From NCBI RefSeq assembly GCF_023204875.1, contig NZ_CP096247.1:2294001-2358000 (forward strand): a DNA stretch of 64,000 nucleotides, given 5' to 3'. A program made the position numbers and the translations under genes. This DNA comes from Prevotella sp. E15-22 (lineage in GTDB: Bacteria > Bacteroidota > Bacteroidia > Bacteroidales > Bacteroidaceae). Below the pieces are notes generated by a model. The model saw nothing but the letters and a program-made list of their open reading frames with translations. It was not told the DNA's origin and did no database searches. Of this stretch, positions 56,401 to 64,000 are shown piece after piece; within the stretch, counting starts at the first letter, position 1, and each line of letters begins with the position of its first letter.

Positions 56401-57387
56401 GGCACTCCACAAACGAGGAGCAGTAACGTCCATATCAAGACTAAGCTCTGAGGGTTGAGAGGTGAAGGCTGAGGTCTGTGAGGCAATAACAGTAGCGCCA
56501 TCCAGGATTTTAGCCTCAACCGAGCCATTAGACAAATCGCCAGCCACCTTAACCTTCACATTGGCCTTCGCATTCACATATTGGTTGTCAAGATCAGTGG
56601 TAAAGAAGTAATCGCGTATCTGCGCCTTGGGAGCTGCCCACAAGAAGCAATGACGCTGAATACCCGTCAGGCGCCAATAATCCTGACACTCAAGGAAAGA
56701 ACCACTGGTGAAGCGGTACACCTGCAGAGCCATCACATTGTCACCCTCTGTCAGATAGTTTGTAATATCAAACTCAGCAGGCACATACGAGTCCTCGCTA
56801 TAGCCTATGCGCTGACCATTAATCCACAGATAGAAGCCGTGACCCACACCGTGGAAACGCACATAGACATTGTGGCCTGCCAGCATATCGGCCGAGACAT
56901 TGAAATGACGGCGATATGTGCCCACGGGGTTGGGCATATTGGCATTGTACGTAAACCAACTGGGGCGATCAGCCATCACGCTGTAGGTGGACTCATTGAA
57001 CGAGAAGGGATAAGCCACATTGCAATAAAGGGGCTTATCCCAGGATTTGTTATGATGCAGTCCCCATACCTGCCAGCTACTGGGCACGTCGATATCGGTC
57101 CAAGAGGCATCGTTATAGTCTGTGGCACACATGGCTGACGTGGCTTTCGACGGGGTGTTCACCCAATTGAACTTCCAGACGCCATCAAGCGACTGATAGA
57201 AGGGCGACAAGGTGCGATCGTTCTTGGTCACATCGGTCTCACTGGCCATTGGCAATGCCATGGTGTGGGCCACCTCTCGGTTCACACTGGTAATCTTGGG
57301 ATCGTCCCATTCCTTACCTGTTTGAGCATAAGTGGCACTGATGTAAGTCAGTGCCACTATGCTAAGAATAGTTCTTTTAATATTCAT
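53425..57387 (-). CDS. GH2 beta-galactosidase with discoidin-like domain and T9SS-like tail
   Basis: A 1320-residue exported LacZ-type enzyme, expected to release terminal beta-galactose. Signal peptide MNIKRTILSIVALTYISATYA without lipobox. GH2 domains follow in order: jelly-roll (about 60-230), Ig-like, TIM barrel with acid/base WSFGNESGGG (Glu485) and nucleophile IQCENSHSMGN (Glu550), then the LacZ small-chain domain (about 770-1050, ending VPGVKAADVSRVEMP). A chitobiase/Ig-type module and an F5/8-type (discoidin) carbohydrate-binding domain (about 1145-1275, FDGKNDTFWHTAWG) are added. The end YYDLHGRRV...GIYLSQGKKVIL resembles T9SS sorting tails, suggesting surface display or release. Last gene of the PUL, 11 bases after susD. 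Confidence 0.9.
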   Translation of the reverse strand: MNIKRTILSIVALTYISATYAQTGKEWDDPKITSVNREVAHTMALPMASETDVTKNDRTLSPFYQSLDGVWKFNWVNTPSKATSAMCATDYNDASWTDIDVPSSWQVWGLHHNKSWDKPLYCNVAYPFSFNESTYSVMADRPSWFTYNANMPNPVGTYRRHFNVSADMLAGHNVYVRFHGVGHGFYLWINGQRIGYSEDSYVPAEFDITNYLTEGDNVMALQVYRFTSGSFLECQDYWRLTGIQRHCFLWAAPKAQIRDYFFTTDLDNQYVNAKANVKVKVAGDLSNGSVEAKILDGATVIASQTSAFTSQPSELSLDMDVTAPRLWSAETPNLYDLVLTLKDANGQVKDIRGGKVGFREVGIRSDGALIINGKRMVFHGVNRHDFSPENGRAITDAEIEEDIKTMKRLNINAVRTSHYPNDPIFYDLCDKYGLYVLAEADVECHAHQKLSSLELFRPAMVERSENHVRWMRNHPCIFIWSFGNESGGGENFKYVAQAIKALDKTRLTHYEGNSDYADVSSTMYGSYETILNIGSSRQGKTGQKPHIQCENSHSMGNSMGNVRDMFDLYEKYPCLTGEFIWDFKDQGLLTKTSTGTAFWAYGGDFGDNPNDGNFCINGLVRPDWSLTAKSYNTKKVYQPLEFKVIKGKTNQFRVKNKMAFLPSTTYDVRYVVEDEEGQVLANGTIDQEVAANDSTVVTIDLSSLSSVDKTKEAFIRFTATQKENTLWADAGYVVAEEKLPVQTAQKPMYDVNKLTENEALTVSNTSSTVTVSNSHFKAVFSKSQGTLSSYTYDNVQLISKPLLLNTFRLPTDNDGRQSGTWDNMGLRKLTVKGIDTDVKTAEDEKTVTISMNSTHTGKNGTSFDVNLNFIVCADGNIMVNSFIRPSVTGTIIPKIGFRLEMPAAFEQLQWFGRGPWDNYRDRKEACLPGIYTSTVTDQREDYIKPQEHGTKQEVRWMALANTDGQGLVFVAPDQMAASAVHFRAEDNYTDGNNRSKHTYQFKTCQTAVVSLDAATRGLGNASCGPDVRDMYELKAANTPFRFFIMPLVPGVKAADVSRVEMPVCQPVSCERQSNGRIKMTTSTKNATIWYSIDGGEYQKYTSVVNNNDGCTIKTYCTADGLLDSPVMTYKFDLFINKTGWKLVSADSYQGGNEPKYAFDGKNDTFWHTAWGANEPQCPHTLIVDMTNTYKVTAFTYLARQDGNQNGMVKAYEVYLSTDGKTWGNAVATGEFKNTTSLQVAKLKTPKVARYLKFVAKSEINGNAWTSAAEIGIQAEADVTAIQSTETSYVPRSQGYYDLHGRRVKHPTKGIYLSQGKKVIL

Positions 57388-57398
57388 CTTATCTCAAT

Positions 57399-59258
57399 TT
57401 ATTTCAAAGGGAGATACCAGTTCCTCTCGTCAGCAAGCGACTTGCTGGGGTTCTTGTAGGCCAGTTTACGAGCCAGCCACAACGAACCGAAGTTAGCGCT
57501 ATAAAGACCCTGCTTGTTCTTATGACGAGCGAAACGAGTCAGATCGCCAAAACGATTACCCTCGAATGCCAGCTCAAGAGCCATCTCATCGCAAATCAGA
57601 TCCTCGACAGCATTGATGGTATCATTGAGGGTTCCTGTGGGAACGATACCATAAAGAGTCTTCAGCTCATCCATCTTCATTGATACGAGGGTATCCAACT
57701 GATAGGGAGAGAAAGAACCCATGGTATAGTTCGTGCCACGAGCATGAATACCCCAGTTGTATTCAAAGAGTGCGCTATTCTCAACTGACAAGAAAGGAAC
57801 CTTTGTGGTCAGGAACTCAAGCGTGCTCATACGACTGCCAGGTGTGCTGTCCACAGGGTGGAAGTAATCATAGTTCGTAGAAGAAGACGAATTGATACCA
57901 TCCTTCAAGATTGCGAAGGCTGCCTCAGGCTGTCCCATACGGTTCATAGCCTCTGCCAGGCGGAGGTAGATGGTTGCCGTACGATAGATGGGCACGTTGG
58001 CACTGAAGAACTTTGTCATCACTGAGAAGGTAGAGTCCTCCTTGGTAATCTGCTTCATTGTAACGAAACGACGCAAATCACCCAAATCGGCCGACTTCAC
58101 GATAGTAGTACCTGTTCCAACAGTATTGGCAGGAACATAATACCAACTCTGACTCTTGCTCAGGTTTAAGTAAGCAGAAGAAGCATCGATTTGACGCTCT
58201 ACCAGATAGCGGTCGTTTGAAGATGTTCCAGAGGTGGTGCTATAGAAGTCGAAACCAAAGAAGCGAGGCAACTCAGTGACGACACCACGAAGTCTGTTAG
58301 ATGCCAAGGGAATATAAGTAACAATATCCTGTGGATCCGAAGTACTGAAGATAGAACTCCATGAGAAATATCTTGAGTCATCACTATTAACATAGTAATC
58401 CATCTCGTCAGTGAGTTTATCCATCAACAAGGTTGAGAAACTATAAGGACTGATATATGCCTGATGAGCCACCAACTTATTAGTCTTGATATAGTTGAAA
58501 TAATACTTGGCAGCCTCTTCATACTCGTTGGTCTCCAGATAGAGGTCGCCCAACACAGCGTCAATAGGCAGCATAATCTTTGATGACTGCACTGTCTTCT
58601 CCTCAGAAGAGCCCTCGCCATTCAATACGCCTGCAGAGATGTTACCATAGTTGGGCACCACAGTACCACTATATCTAATCATCTGGGGAGCAAGAGAATC
58701 ACGGATAGCCTCAAGATCCAGAGAAGGCAACTCACGATTAGCCTCATCAATACTTACGATAGGATCGGTATAGAAAGGAACCTTTCCATAGGTCTTTGCC
58801 AACTGCATATAAGCCCATGCACGCACAGCCAATGCCTCAACATACTCAGGAATAGCAACCTTACGGCTACCAGTGAGAAGCATGGTATCGCGATGAGCGA
58901 TATAATAGTTACAGTTGTTAATCACATTGTAATACAGGTAAGCCTGATTGAACTTGTTCGAGGTTCCAGCAGAGAAGTCGGCCAACTCGCGCAAATCCGT
59001 CTCTGTGTAGATGTTGGTTGCAACAAGGTCGCCACGCATCTCGCCCGTCATCACATACTGATCGGCCACCTGCTGAAGGCCTTTCATGATGCCAAGCGTA
59101 TAGAACATTGAGTCGGTTTTCTCGCCCAAAGCCGGATCAAAGATCTGGCGGTCAGAGTCAGTCTCGAAGAAATCCTCACAACCTGTGAAAATCAAAATAT
59201 TAAATAATGAAAATATGATAATACTTAAACGTCTCATAACTTTAGTCTTTTTATTCAT
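57399..59258 (-). CDS. SusD/RagB-family glycan-binding lipoprotein
   Basis: Surface lipoprotein that captures glycans and caps the SusC channel. The 619-residue protein has a lipoprotein signal (FTGC, Cys27) followed by EDFFETDSD, the typical acidic export signal and SusD opening. Helical TPR-like features include YVEALAVRAWAYMQLAKTYG and the C-terminal family pattern ELAFEGNRFGDLTRFARHKN. It lies 13 bases after susC and 11 bases before the GH2 gene. Confidence 0.94.
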   Translation of the reverse strand: MNKKTKVMRRLSIIIFSLFNILIFTGCEDFFETDSDRQIFDPALGEKTDSMFYTLGIMKGLQQVADQYVMTGEMRGDLVATNIYTETDLRELADFSAGTSNKFNQAYLYYNVINNCNYYIAHRDTMLLTGSRKVAIPEYVEALAVRAWAYMQLAKTYGKVPFYTDPIVSIDEANRELPSLDLEAIRDSLAPQMIRYSGTVVPNYGNISAGVLNGEGSSEEKTVQSSKIMLPIDAVLGDLYLETNEYEEAAKYYFNYIKTNKLVAHQAYISPYSFSTLLMDKLTDEMDYYVNSDDSRYFSWSSIFSTSDPQDIVTYIPLASNRLRGVVTELPRFFGFDFYSTTSGTSSNDRYLVERQIDASSAYLNLSKSQSWYYVPANTVGTGTTIVKSADLGDLRRFVTMKQITKEDSTFSVMTKFFSANVPIYRTATIYLRLAEAMNRMGQPEAAFAILKDGINSSSSTNYDYFHPVDSTPGSRMSTLEFLTTKVPFLSVENSALFEYNWGIHARGTNYTMGSFSPYQLDTLVSMKMDELKTLYGIVPTGTLNDTINAVEDLICDEMALELAFEGNRFGDLTRFARHKNKQGLYSANFGSLWLARKLAYKNPSKSLADERNWYLPLK

Positions 59259-59271
59259 TAATCTTTCAATA

Positions 59272-62200
59272 TTACAGGTTAATCCTCATACCGACAGTGA
59301 ATGCACGTCCCATGGCCACATTACCGGCATCAATACCCTGATACAACACTGAGTTATTAACAGAGAACTCAGGATCACTACCCAGATAATGAGTAAAGGT
59401 CAGGAGATTGTTTGCCTCTGCCCATACAGAGAGACCCTGCAACCAGTCAGAAGCAACGGGAACCTTATAGCTCAGACGGAGAGTCTTCAGACGCAAGTAA
59501 GAACCATCCTCAATCCAACGATCGCTGAAGCGACTGTTACCCATGGGGTCACCATAGCTGATGCGAGGAACATCGGTCTGCTGACCTTCAGCACGCCAGC
59601 GGTTGGTCATAGTCGTAGACTGGTTGTAGAAGTTGTTACCACCCTCAAGGATACTACGCTGATAGTTGAACACATCGTTGCCAACAGAATAATTGAAGCC
59701 CATATAGAGAGTGAAGTTCTTCCAACTAACGTTAGCAAAGATATTACCGTAGATGTCAGGATTGGGGTTACCAATGATTGTCTTATCAGCCTCAGAGATC
59801 TCACCATCGTTGTTGAGGTCCTGGAAATAAACATCACCAGCCTTGAAATACTGATTTGCACCAGTAGCATCCTTCATATAGAGATATCCCTCAGGATTCT
59901 CGGCTGTCACCTTACCCACGCGAGCAGCAGCATCGGTGCTAAACACGCCATTGGTACGATAACCGTAGAACACACCAAGAGACTGACCAACGATAGTAGC
60001 AACATTATCTGTGCCATAGATTGAAGAAGTGTAGCCCTGGGCAGACTTTACACCATCCACATAAATCAGATCATCATTGGGCAATGACTTCACCTTATTT
60101 ACATAATGTCCCATAGAAGCACCCAGTTCCAACTGCAAATCCTTCGAAACAATAGGCTTACCAGTCAGTGTCAATTCAAAACCAGTGTTAGTCAGCGAAC
60201 CGCCATTACTCCAGTAGTTAAGAATACCTGCCACAGGATTTTCAAACTCCTTCAGAGTCAACAGATTGCTAGTACGATGATGATAATAGTCGAAGTCAAC
60301 ACCTATACGGTTGTTCAGGAAATAAGCCTTGAAGCCAATGTTCAATTTACGAGTCTGTTCCCAAGAGATTTCCTCGTTACCAATATTATCAAGCTGGGCA
60401 GCAGTAGACTTCCACAAGTACTTGCTAACACCAAAAGAGGTACGAGCAGCATAGTTACTGATATCGTCGTTACCACTCAGGTCCCAACCTGCACGCACCA
60501 ACAAATAGTTAACAAACTCATTCTTGGGGAACCATGACTCGTTAGTAACGGCCCAACCCAACTGAACACTGGGGAACACGCCCCACTTCACGCCACCAAA
60601 CTTAATGCCTTCAGCCTTCTTACCAAATCGGCTATTTCCTTCCAGACTCAGTGAAGCCTGAACATAATAGCGATTACGATAGTTATAGTCCGCATTGGCA
60701 TACCATGTCAAACTACGCCATTCATCGTTAGCACCTATAGCATCATAGAAGTCCATGTTTGTACTGATGTTAGGCGTCTGGTCGTTAGCAGCACTCTTAT
60801 ACTGACCCTCAGGCTGGTTATTATCGAATGCGAATGACAGCAAGCGAGCACCAACGAAAGTATTCAGATAGTGTGCACCAAACTGCTTTTCGAACTGCAA
60901 GCGAGTGTCGCTACTGATGCTCGTCTCCTTAGAGAACATTGACATTGCCATGTTCTGAACACGACCGATACCATCAATCAGGAAAGTAGGCATACCACCC
61001 GCTGGGCGATAATAACGCTGCGAGATACGATCCAGAGTATAGCTGAAGGTCTCAGTCAGTGTGAGATAACGATTAATCTCATAACGCGGAGCAATAACAG
61101 CATTGAAGTGAGTAGACTCAAAACGGTTCTTGTTGATACCATTACCATTATCCAAGATAGCCGTGGGGTTACCCAGACTCAAATCCTGATCAAGCATCGT
61201 CAGAAAGTCATCAGCATTAGAAAGCGTTGACGAGAAACGATGTGTCACATTATTAAATGTATAAGGATTCAGGAAAGGCGACTTAATCAGTGCCAAGAAA
61301 GTGGGTGAAGATACAGGACCAGTAGTAAAGTCCTCTGGTGCACCGTTATCAAACACATCACGGTTCACCTTTGTATACGACATATCAAAACGTGTAGACA
61401 GGTGGTTGATGATGTTGATATCCGTATTGAAACGTACATTCAGGCGGTTAAAGCCATTCTCCTTAGCAGTGCTCTGACCATCGGTATAACCCAAAGACAG
61501 GTTATACATACCAATGTTATCACCACCCTGCACATTGATATTATAGTTCTGTGTCATGGCTGTACGATATACCTCCTTCGACCAGTCCGTATCATTGTGA
61601 TACATGGCATAGTAGTACTTTGAGGGATCATCGACCAAGAACTTGAAAGCATCAGCCTCCTTAAACTGAGAGATTGTGGGATACGTTCCCAACATCTCAG
61701 ATGCATAGATACGATAGTCAGAAGCGTTCATCACCTTTGGCAGACGAGGCTGCAAAGAAACGCCCACGCCAATGTTTGCATCAATACGAGTAGCCATAGA
61801 GTGGCCGCGCTTGGTTTCAATCAAGATAACACCATTGCCGCCTCTGGCACCGTAGAGAGCCGTAGCATTCTTCAGCACAGTCACCTTATCAATATCCTCA
61901 GGATTGATGTTCAGCAACAGGTTGGCATAGTCGCCGTCATGCAAAGTAGAACGAGTCTGCTGCATATCCTGCACCACGCCATCGATAACGATCAGCGGCT
62001 GAGCATTCGCAGTCAGCGAGTTCAAACCACGAATAAACATAGCGGCACCATAGCCAGGGCCACCCGAACGAGTGATAGCACGAACATCAGCACCCATCAG
62101 TCCTTCGATATCAGTGTCGATGGTCTGAGAGGTTGTATTCGTGATGCTCTGTGTGTTAGAAGCAGTGATGTCCGTTTGCGTAGTATACATTGGACGGAAC

Positions 62201-62580
62201 TTATCTGCCAGCATCTCAATGCGCAGCTGCTTGCCATCATTGCCAATAGCCACCTGCTGACTCAGGTACTGGGGAGTGTGAACATAAAGAGCAGTTGCGA
62301 AAACTGGCACTTTAATAACGAACTCACCATTATCCTCTGTCATTGCCGTATAATTAGCATGACCGAGAGCCTGAATCATGATACCTGACAGGGGAGCCTT
62401 CGTAGCAGCATCCACACAGATACCCTTGATTTCCTTTGTAGGATAAGTAGGCAAAACAGCCTTCTTTTCCTTCTTCACCACCTTTATCTCTTCACTGTCA
62501 GTGTCGTCATCCTGTGCAAGAACAGGCATGGCTACAAAAGCACTAAAAAGAGAAAGTATTATAATATTGAATTGTTTCAT
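59272..62580 (-). CDS. SusC/RagA-family TonB-linked outer-membrane receptor
   Basis: TonB-dependent importer of oligosaccharides paired with the following SusD. The 1102-residue protein has a signal peptide (cleavage after VLAQ), a charged spacer (DDDTDSEEIKVVKKEKK), a carboxypeptidase-like regulatory domain (about 50-130; GICVDAATKAPLSGI), a plug domain with AMFIRGLNSLTANAQPLIVI and the SusC signature KNATALYGARGGNGVILIET, and a long barrel ending in FTVGMRINL. It starts 21 bases after the fasciclin-domain gene. Likely substrate, judged only from the GH2 enzyme, is a beta-galactose-containing glycan. Confidence 0.95.
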   Translation of the reverse strand: MKQFNIIILSLFSAFVAMPVLAQDDDTDSEEIKVVKKEKKAVLPTYPTKEIKGICVDAATKAPLSGIMIQALGHANYTAMTEDNGEFVIKVPVFATALYVHTPQYLSQQVAIGNDGKQLRIEMLADKFRPMYTTQTDITASNTQSITNTTSQTIDTDIEGLMGADVRAITRSGGPGYGAAMFIRGLNSLTANAQPLIVIDGVVQDMQQTRSTLHDGDYANLLLNINPEDIDKVTVLKNATALYGARGGNGVILIETKRGHSMATRIDANIGVGVSLQPRLPKVMNASDYRIYASEMLGTYPTISQFKEADAFKFLVDDPSKYYYAMYHNDTDWSKEVYRTAMTQNYNINVQGGDNIGMYNLSLGYTDGQSTAKENGFNRLNVRFNTDINIINHLSTRFDMSYTKVNRDVFDNGAPEDFTTGPVSSPTFLALIKSPFLNPYTFNNVTHRFSSTLSNADDFLTMLDQDLSLGNPTAILDNGNGINKNRFESTHFNAVIAPRYEINRYLTLTETFSYTLDRISQRYYRPAGGMPTFLIDGIGRVQNMAMSMFSKETSISSDTRLQFEKQFGAHYLNTFVGARLLSFAFDNNQPEGQYKSAANDQTPNISTNMDFYDAIGANDEWRSLTWYANADYNYRNRYYVQASLSLEGNSRFGKKAEGIKFGGVKWGVFPSVQLGWAVTNESWFPKNEFVNYLLVRAGWDLSGNDDISNYAARTSFGVSKYLWKSTAAQLDNIGNEEISWEQTRKLNIGFKAYFLNNRIGVDFDYYHHRTSNLLTLKEFENPVAGILNYWSNGGSLTNTGFELTLTGKPIVSKDLQLELGASMGHYVNKVKSLPNDDLIYVDGVKSAQGYTSSIYGTDNVATIVGQSLGVFYGYRTNGVFSTDAAARVGKVTAENPEGYLYMKDATGANQYFKAGDVYFQDLNNDGEISEADKTIIGNPNPDIYGNIFANVSWKNFTLYMGFNYSVGNDVFNYQRSILEGGNNFYNQSTTMTNRWRAEGQQTDVPRISYGDPMGNSRFSDRWIEDGSYLRLKTLRLSYKVPVASDWLQGLSVWAEANNLLTFTHYLGSDPEFSVNNSVLYQGIDAGNVAMGRAFTVGMRINL

Positions 62581-62601
62581 AACTCATTCAGTTTTTTATT
62601 A

Positions 62602-64000
62602 TTAGAGACCTCGGTCATATTTATAGTCGGGATGCTCCTTGATATAAGTATCAAGGTTCTTCGGACGAAGAATGATACAGTCAATACGCATCGTACGGTC
62701 GTAAATAGCAGTCTGCTTGCTACCTACGCGACTTCTAATACGCACATAAGGAGCATAAGTCTGATTAGAACCAGACATACCCACATAAGATGTTGGGAAC
62801 GTCACATCACCAATGTAGGTAGTATCAACCTTAGCAGTCATGCCTTCAACGTTCTGCAGTGAGTCAACTGCGGGGTCAATATCCTTAAAGGTAATGTCCT
62901 TCGTCTTTCCCTTCTCGTCAGCATAATAGAAGGTCACTTCAACATGATTCTTCTTCAGAGGCTCTGAATAGTATTTACTGTTGATGTTTGCAGGAACAAA
63001 GACAATATATGCGCTATACTCTGTTGAGCGAACACCAGGGAGATAGAAGTTAACCTCAGGGTTCACTGCCTTACTGGCAGGAGTAATCTCCAAGTAACTA
63101 TTGTTAGACACCTTACCATCAACTTCCTCGTTCTTTCTGTTTACAGAAACAGCCTCAGCACTACCATTGCTTACATAAGCAAGGAATCGTGAATACTCAG
63201 TTTCGAAACGCAGTTCAGGGTTCCACAAGTTCCATGTACGAACATGCAAGCTGTCGTCTGCCGTCACCCATATAGCGCCGTTACTCTTATCAACACGCGT
63301 TGTATGGGCAAACAGATTGGCAGCATCCTCAGAATAAGACTTCGCTCCGATTGTTGACATCAGAGAGTCCATTTTCAAAGATGCACCATCCTGCTGGTTC
63401 TTCAGTTTCTTGTTGTCGTAGATATTGTTGTTGTAGAACAGCTCACCAGCAAGGTAAATCTTAGCAATAGAGTCAGTTATAGCAGCAGCATCATCCAGTT
63501 TAACCTTCTGGATAGTCTGGTTCTCAACGCTCTCCATAAACTCAAACTCAGGCACGTACTTAAAGAACGAGCTAACCGTTGCATATGCCTTATTCCAAGC
63601 CTTATTAGTAGGAGCAACCATAGTATAGCTACTATCCTCTACATTGATATAGGCATCATAGATATCATAGAGGTCATTGTGCTCATAGTACACCGTATCA
63701 AGATAAGTCTGTTCGCCATGGAGCACTGGGCCCTTCTTACTCTTAGACTCATCAATTTTCTTCTCATCGTAACTCTTGATGAAGGCGCTGATTGAGTCAA
63801 GTTCATAGTCGTAGTTATTCAACGACTCGTAGATACTCGACAAGAAAGGCACCTTACCATCAACAGCATGCAGTGTACCGTTGCTGCAACTGCTCAGGTT
63901 GGGAATAGCCAGTTTCACACCCTGAATAGAGTAGTCAGATGCACCATCAAAAGACATCTTCTTCTCATTCAGCATATAGATCTTCTTATTCACCACACCC
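62602..64000 (-). CDS. Fasciclin (FAS1)-domain protein (5' end outside window)
   Basis: The minus-strand frame is open to the window edge, so the N-terminus, probably with a signal peptide and a first part of a FAS1 domain, is missing. About 466 codons are visible. FAS1 hallmarks occur near the visible start: NGTLHAVDGKVPF (family NGxIHxID) and, from residue about 120, SSYTMVAPTNKAWNKAY (family FAPTNxAF), indicating two FAS1 modules. The C-terminal half (about 250-464) is a beta-rich region I do not recognise. It is the first visible gene of the SusC-SusD-GH2 operon; FAS1 proteins are adhesion-like, so it may help bind the glycan or host material. Confidence 0.78.
   Translation of the reverse strand, partial: GVVNKKIYMLNEKKMSFDGASDYSIQGVKLAIPNLSSCSNGTLHAVDGKVPFLSSIYESLNNYDYELDSISAFIKSYDEKKIDESKSKKGPVLHGEQTYLDTVYYEHNDLYDIYDAYINVEDSSYTMVAPTNKAWNKAYATVSSFFKYVPEFEFMESVENQTIQKVKLDDAAAITDSIAKIYLAGELFYNNNIYDNKKLKNQQDGASLKMDSLMSTIGAKSYSEDAANLFAHTTRVDKSNGAIWVTADDSLHVRTWNLWNPELRFETEYSRFLAYVSNGSAEAVSVNRKNEEVDGKVSNNSYLEITPASKAVNPEVNFYLPGVRSTEYSAYIVFVPANINSKYYSEPLKKNHVEVTFYYADEKGKTKDITFKDIDPAVDSLQNVEGMTAKVDTTYIGDVTFPTSYVGMSGSNQTYAPYVRIRSRVGSKQTAIYDRTMRIDCIILRPKNLDTYIKEHPDYKYDRGL

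Overview
The window looks like a chromosomal segment from a Bacteroidales bacterium, most likely Prevotella or a close relative (Segatella, Xylanibacter, Hallella). The evidence is a SprA-type type IX secretion (T9SS) translocon, a SusC/SusD pair, TonB-dependent transport, Bacteroidota lipobox lipoproteins, meso-DAP dehydrogenase, the trpBEGDCFA gene order, and repeated Bacteroidota promoters (TTTG, 19-20 nt, TAnnTTTG). No insertion sequence, integrase, phage gene, CRISPR array or rRNA operon was seen. About 45 protein genes and two tRNAs are supported.

Layout. 1-6.7 kb: sprA (3' end outside the window) behind ruvA, both on the minus strand. 6.9-14.4 kb: ddh, then the complete trp operon (trpB-E-G-D-C-F-A) preceded by a promoter, a 19-codon leader peptide with three consecutive Trp codons, and a strong hairpin, which together form a probable attenuator. 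14.5-22.1 kb: a secreted GH28 enzyme converging on a minus-strand glycine-cleavage operon (lipoate ligase, gcvT, gcvH, gcvPA, gcvPB, lpd). 22.1-26.9 kb: divergent dxs-trkA-trkH. 26.8-28.7 kb: an overlapping ATPase/DUF4435 pair resembling the two components of PARIS-type defence. 28.9-34.9 kb: tRNA-Val, an FKBP lipoprotein, glyS, parC and a DUF3316-like protein. 35-39 kb: an AraC regulator with rhamnose mutarotase, an S41 peptidase lipoprotein, a repeat-bearing intergenic block, a rhodanese/metallo-hydrolase fusion lipoprotein, and a free-standing 33-codon small ORF with its own promoter and terminator.

39.4-49.9 kb is the most distinctive region: a vitamin B12 uptake operon on the minus strand, led by a cobalamin riboswitch. 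It holds a BtuB-like receptor, a BtuG-like beta-propeller, a 1588-residue surface protein ending in two nearly identical DUF4465 domains, a BtuF-like lipoprotein and a BtuC-like permease. The two surface proteins lack a lipobox and end in T9SS-like C-terminal segments, so their route to the surface appears to differ from the known lipoprotein versions. The BtuD ATPase is missing from the locus.

50-52.6 kb: a five-gene operon with two DUF4252 proteins around an ECF sigma factor and a probable anti-sigma factor. 52.6-53.4 kb: a cupin lipoprotein and tRNA-Leu. 53.4-64 kb: a polysaccharide utilisation locus read on the minus strand: a fasciclin-domain protein (5' end outside the window), SusC, SusD, and a GH2 beta-galactosidase with a discoidin-like domain and a T9SS-like tail. 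SprA at one end of the window and three candidate T9SS cargo proteins elsewhere make protein secretion a recurring theme.
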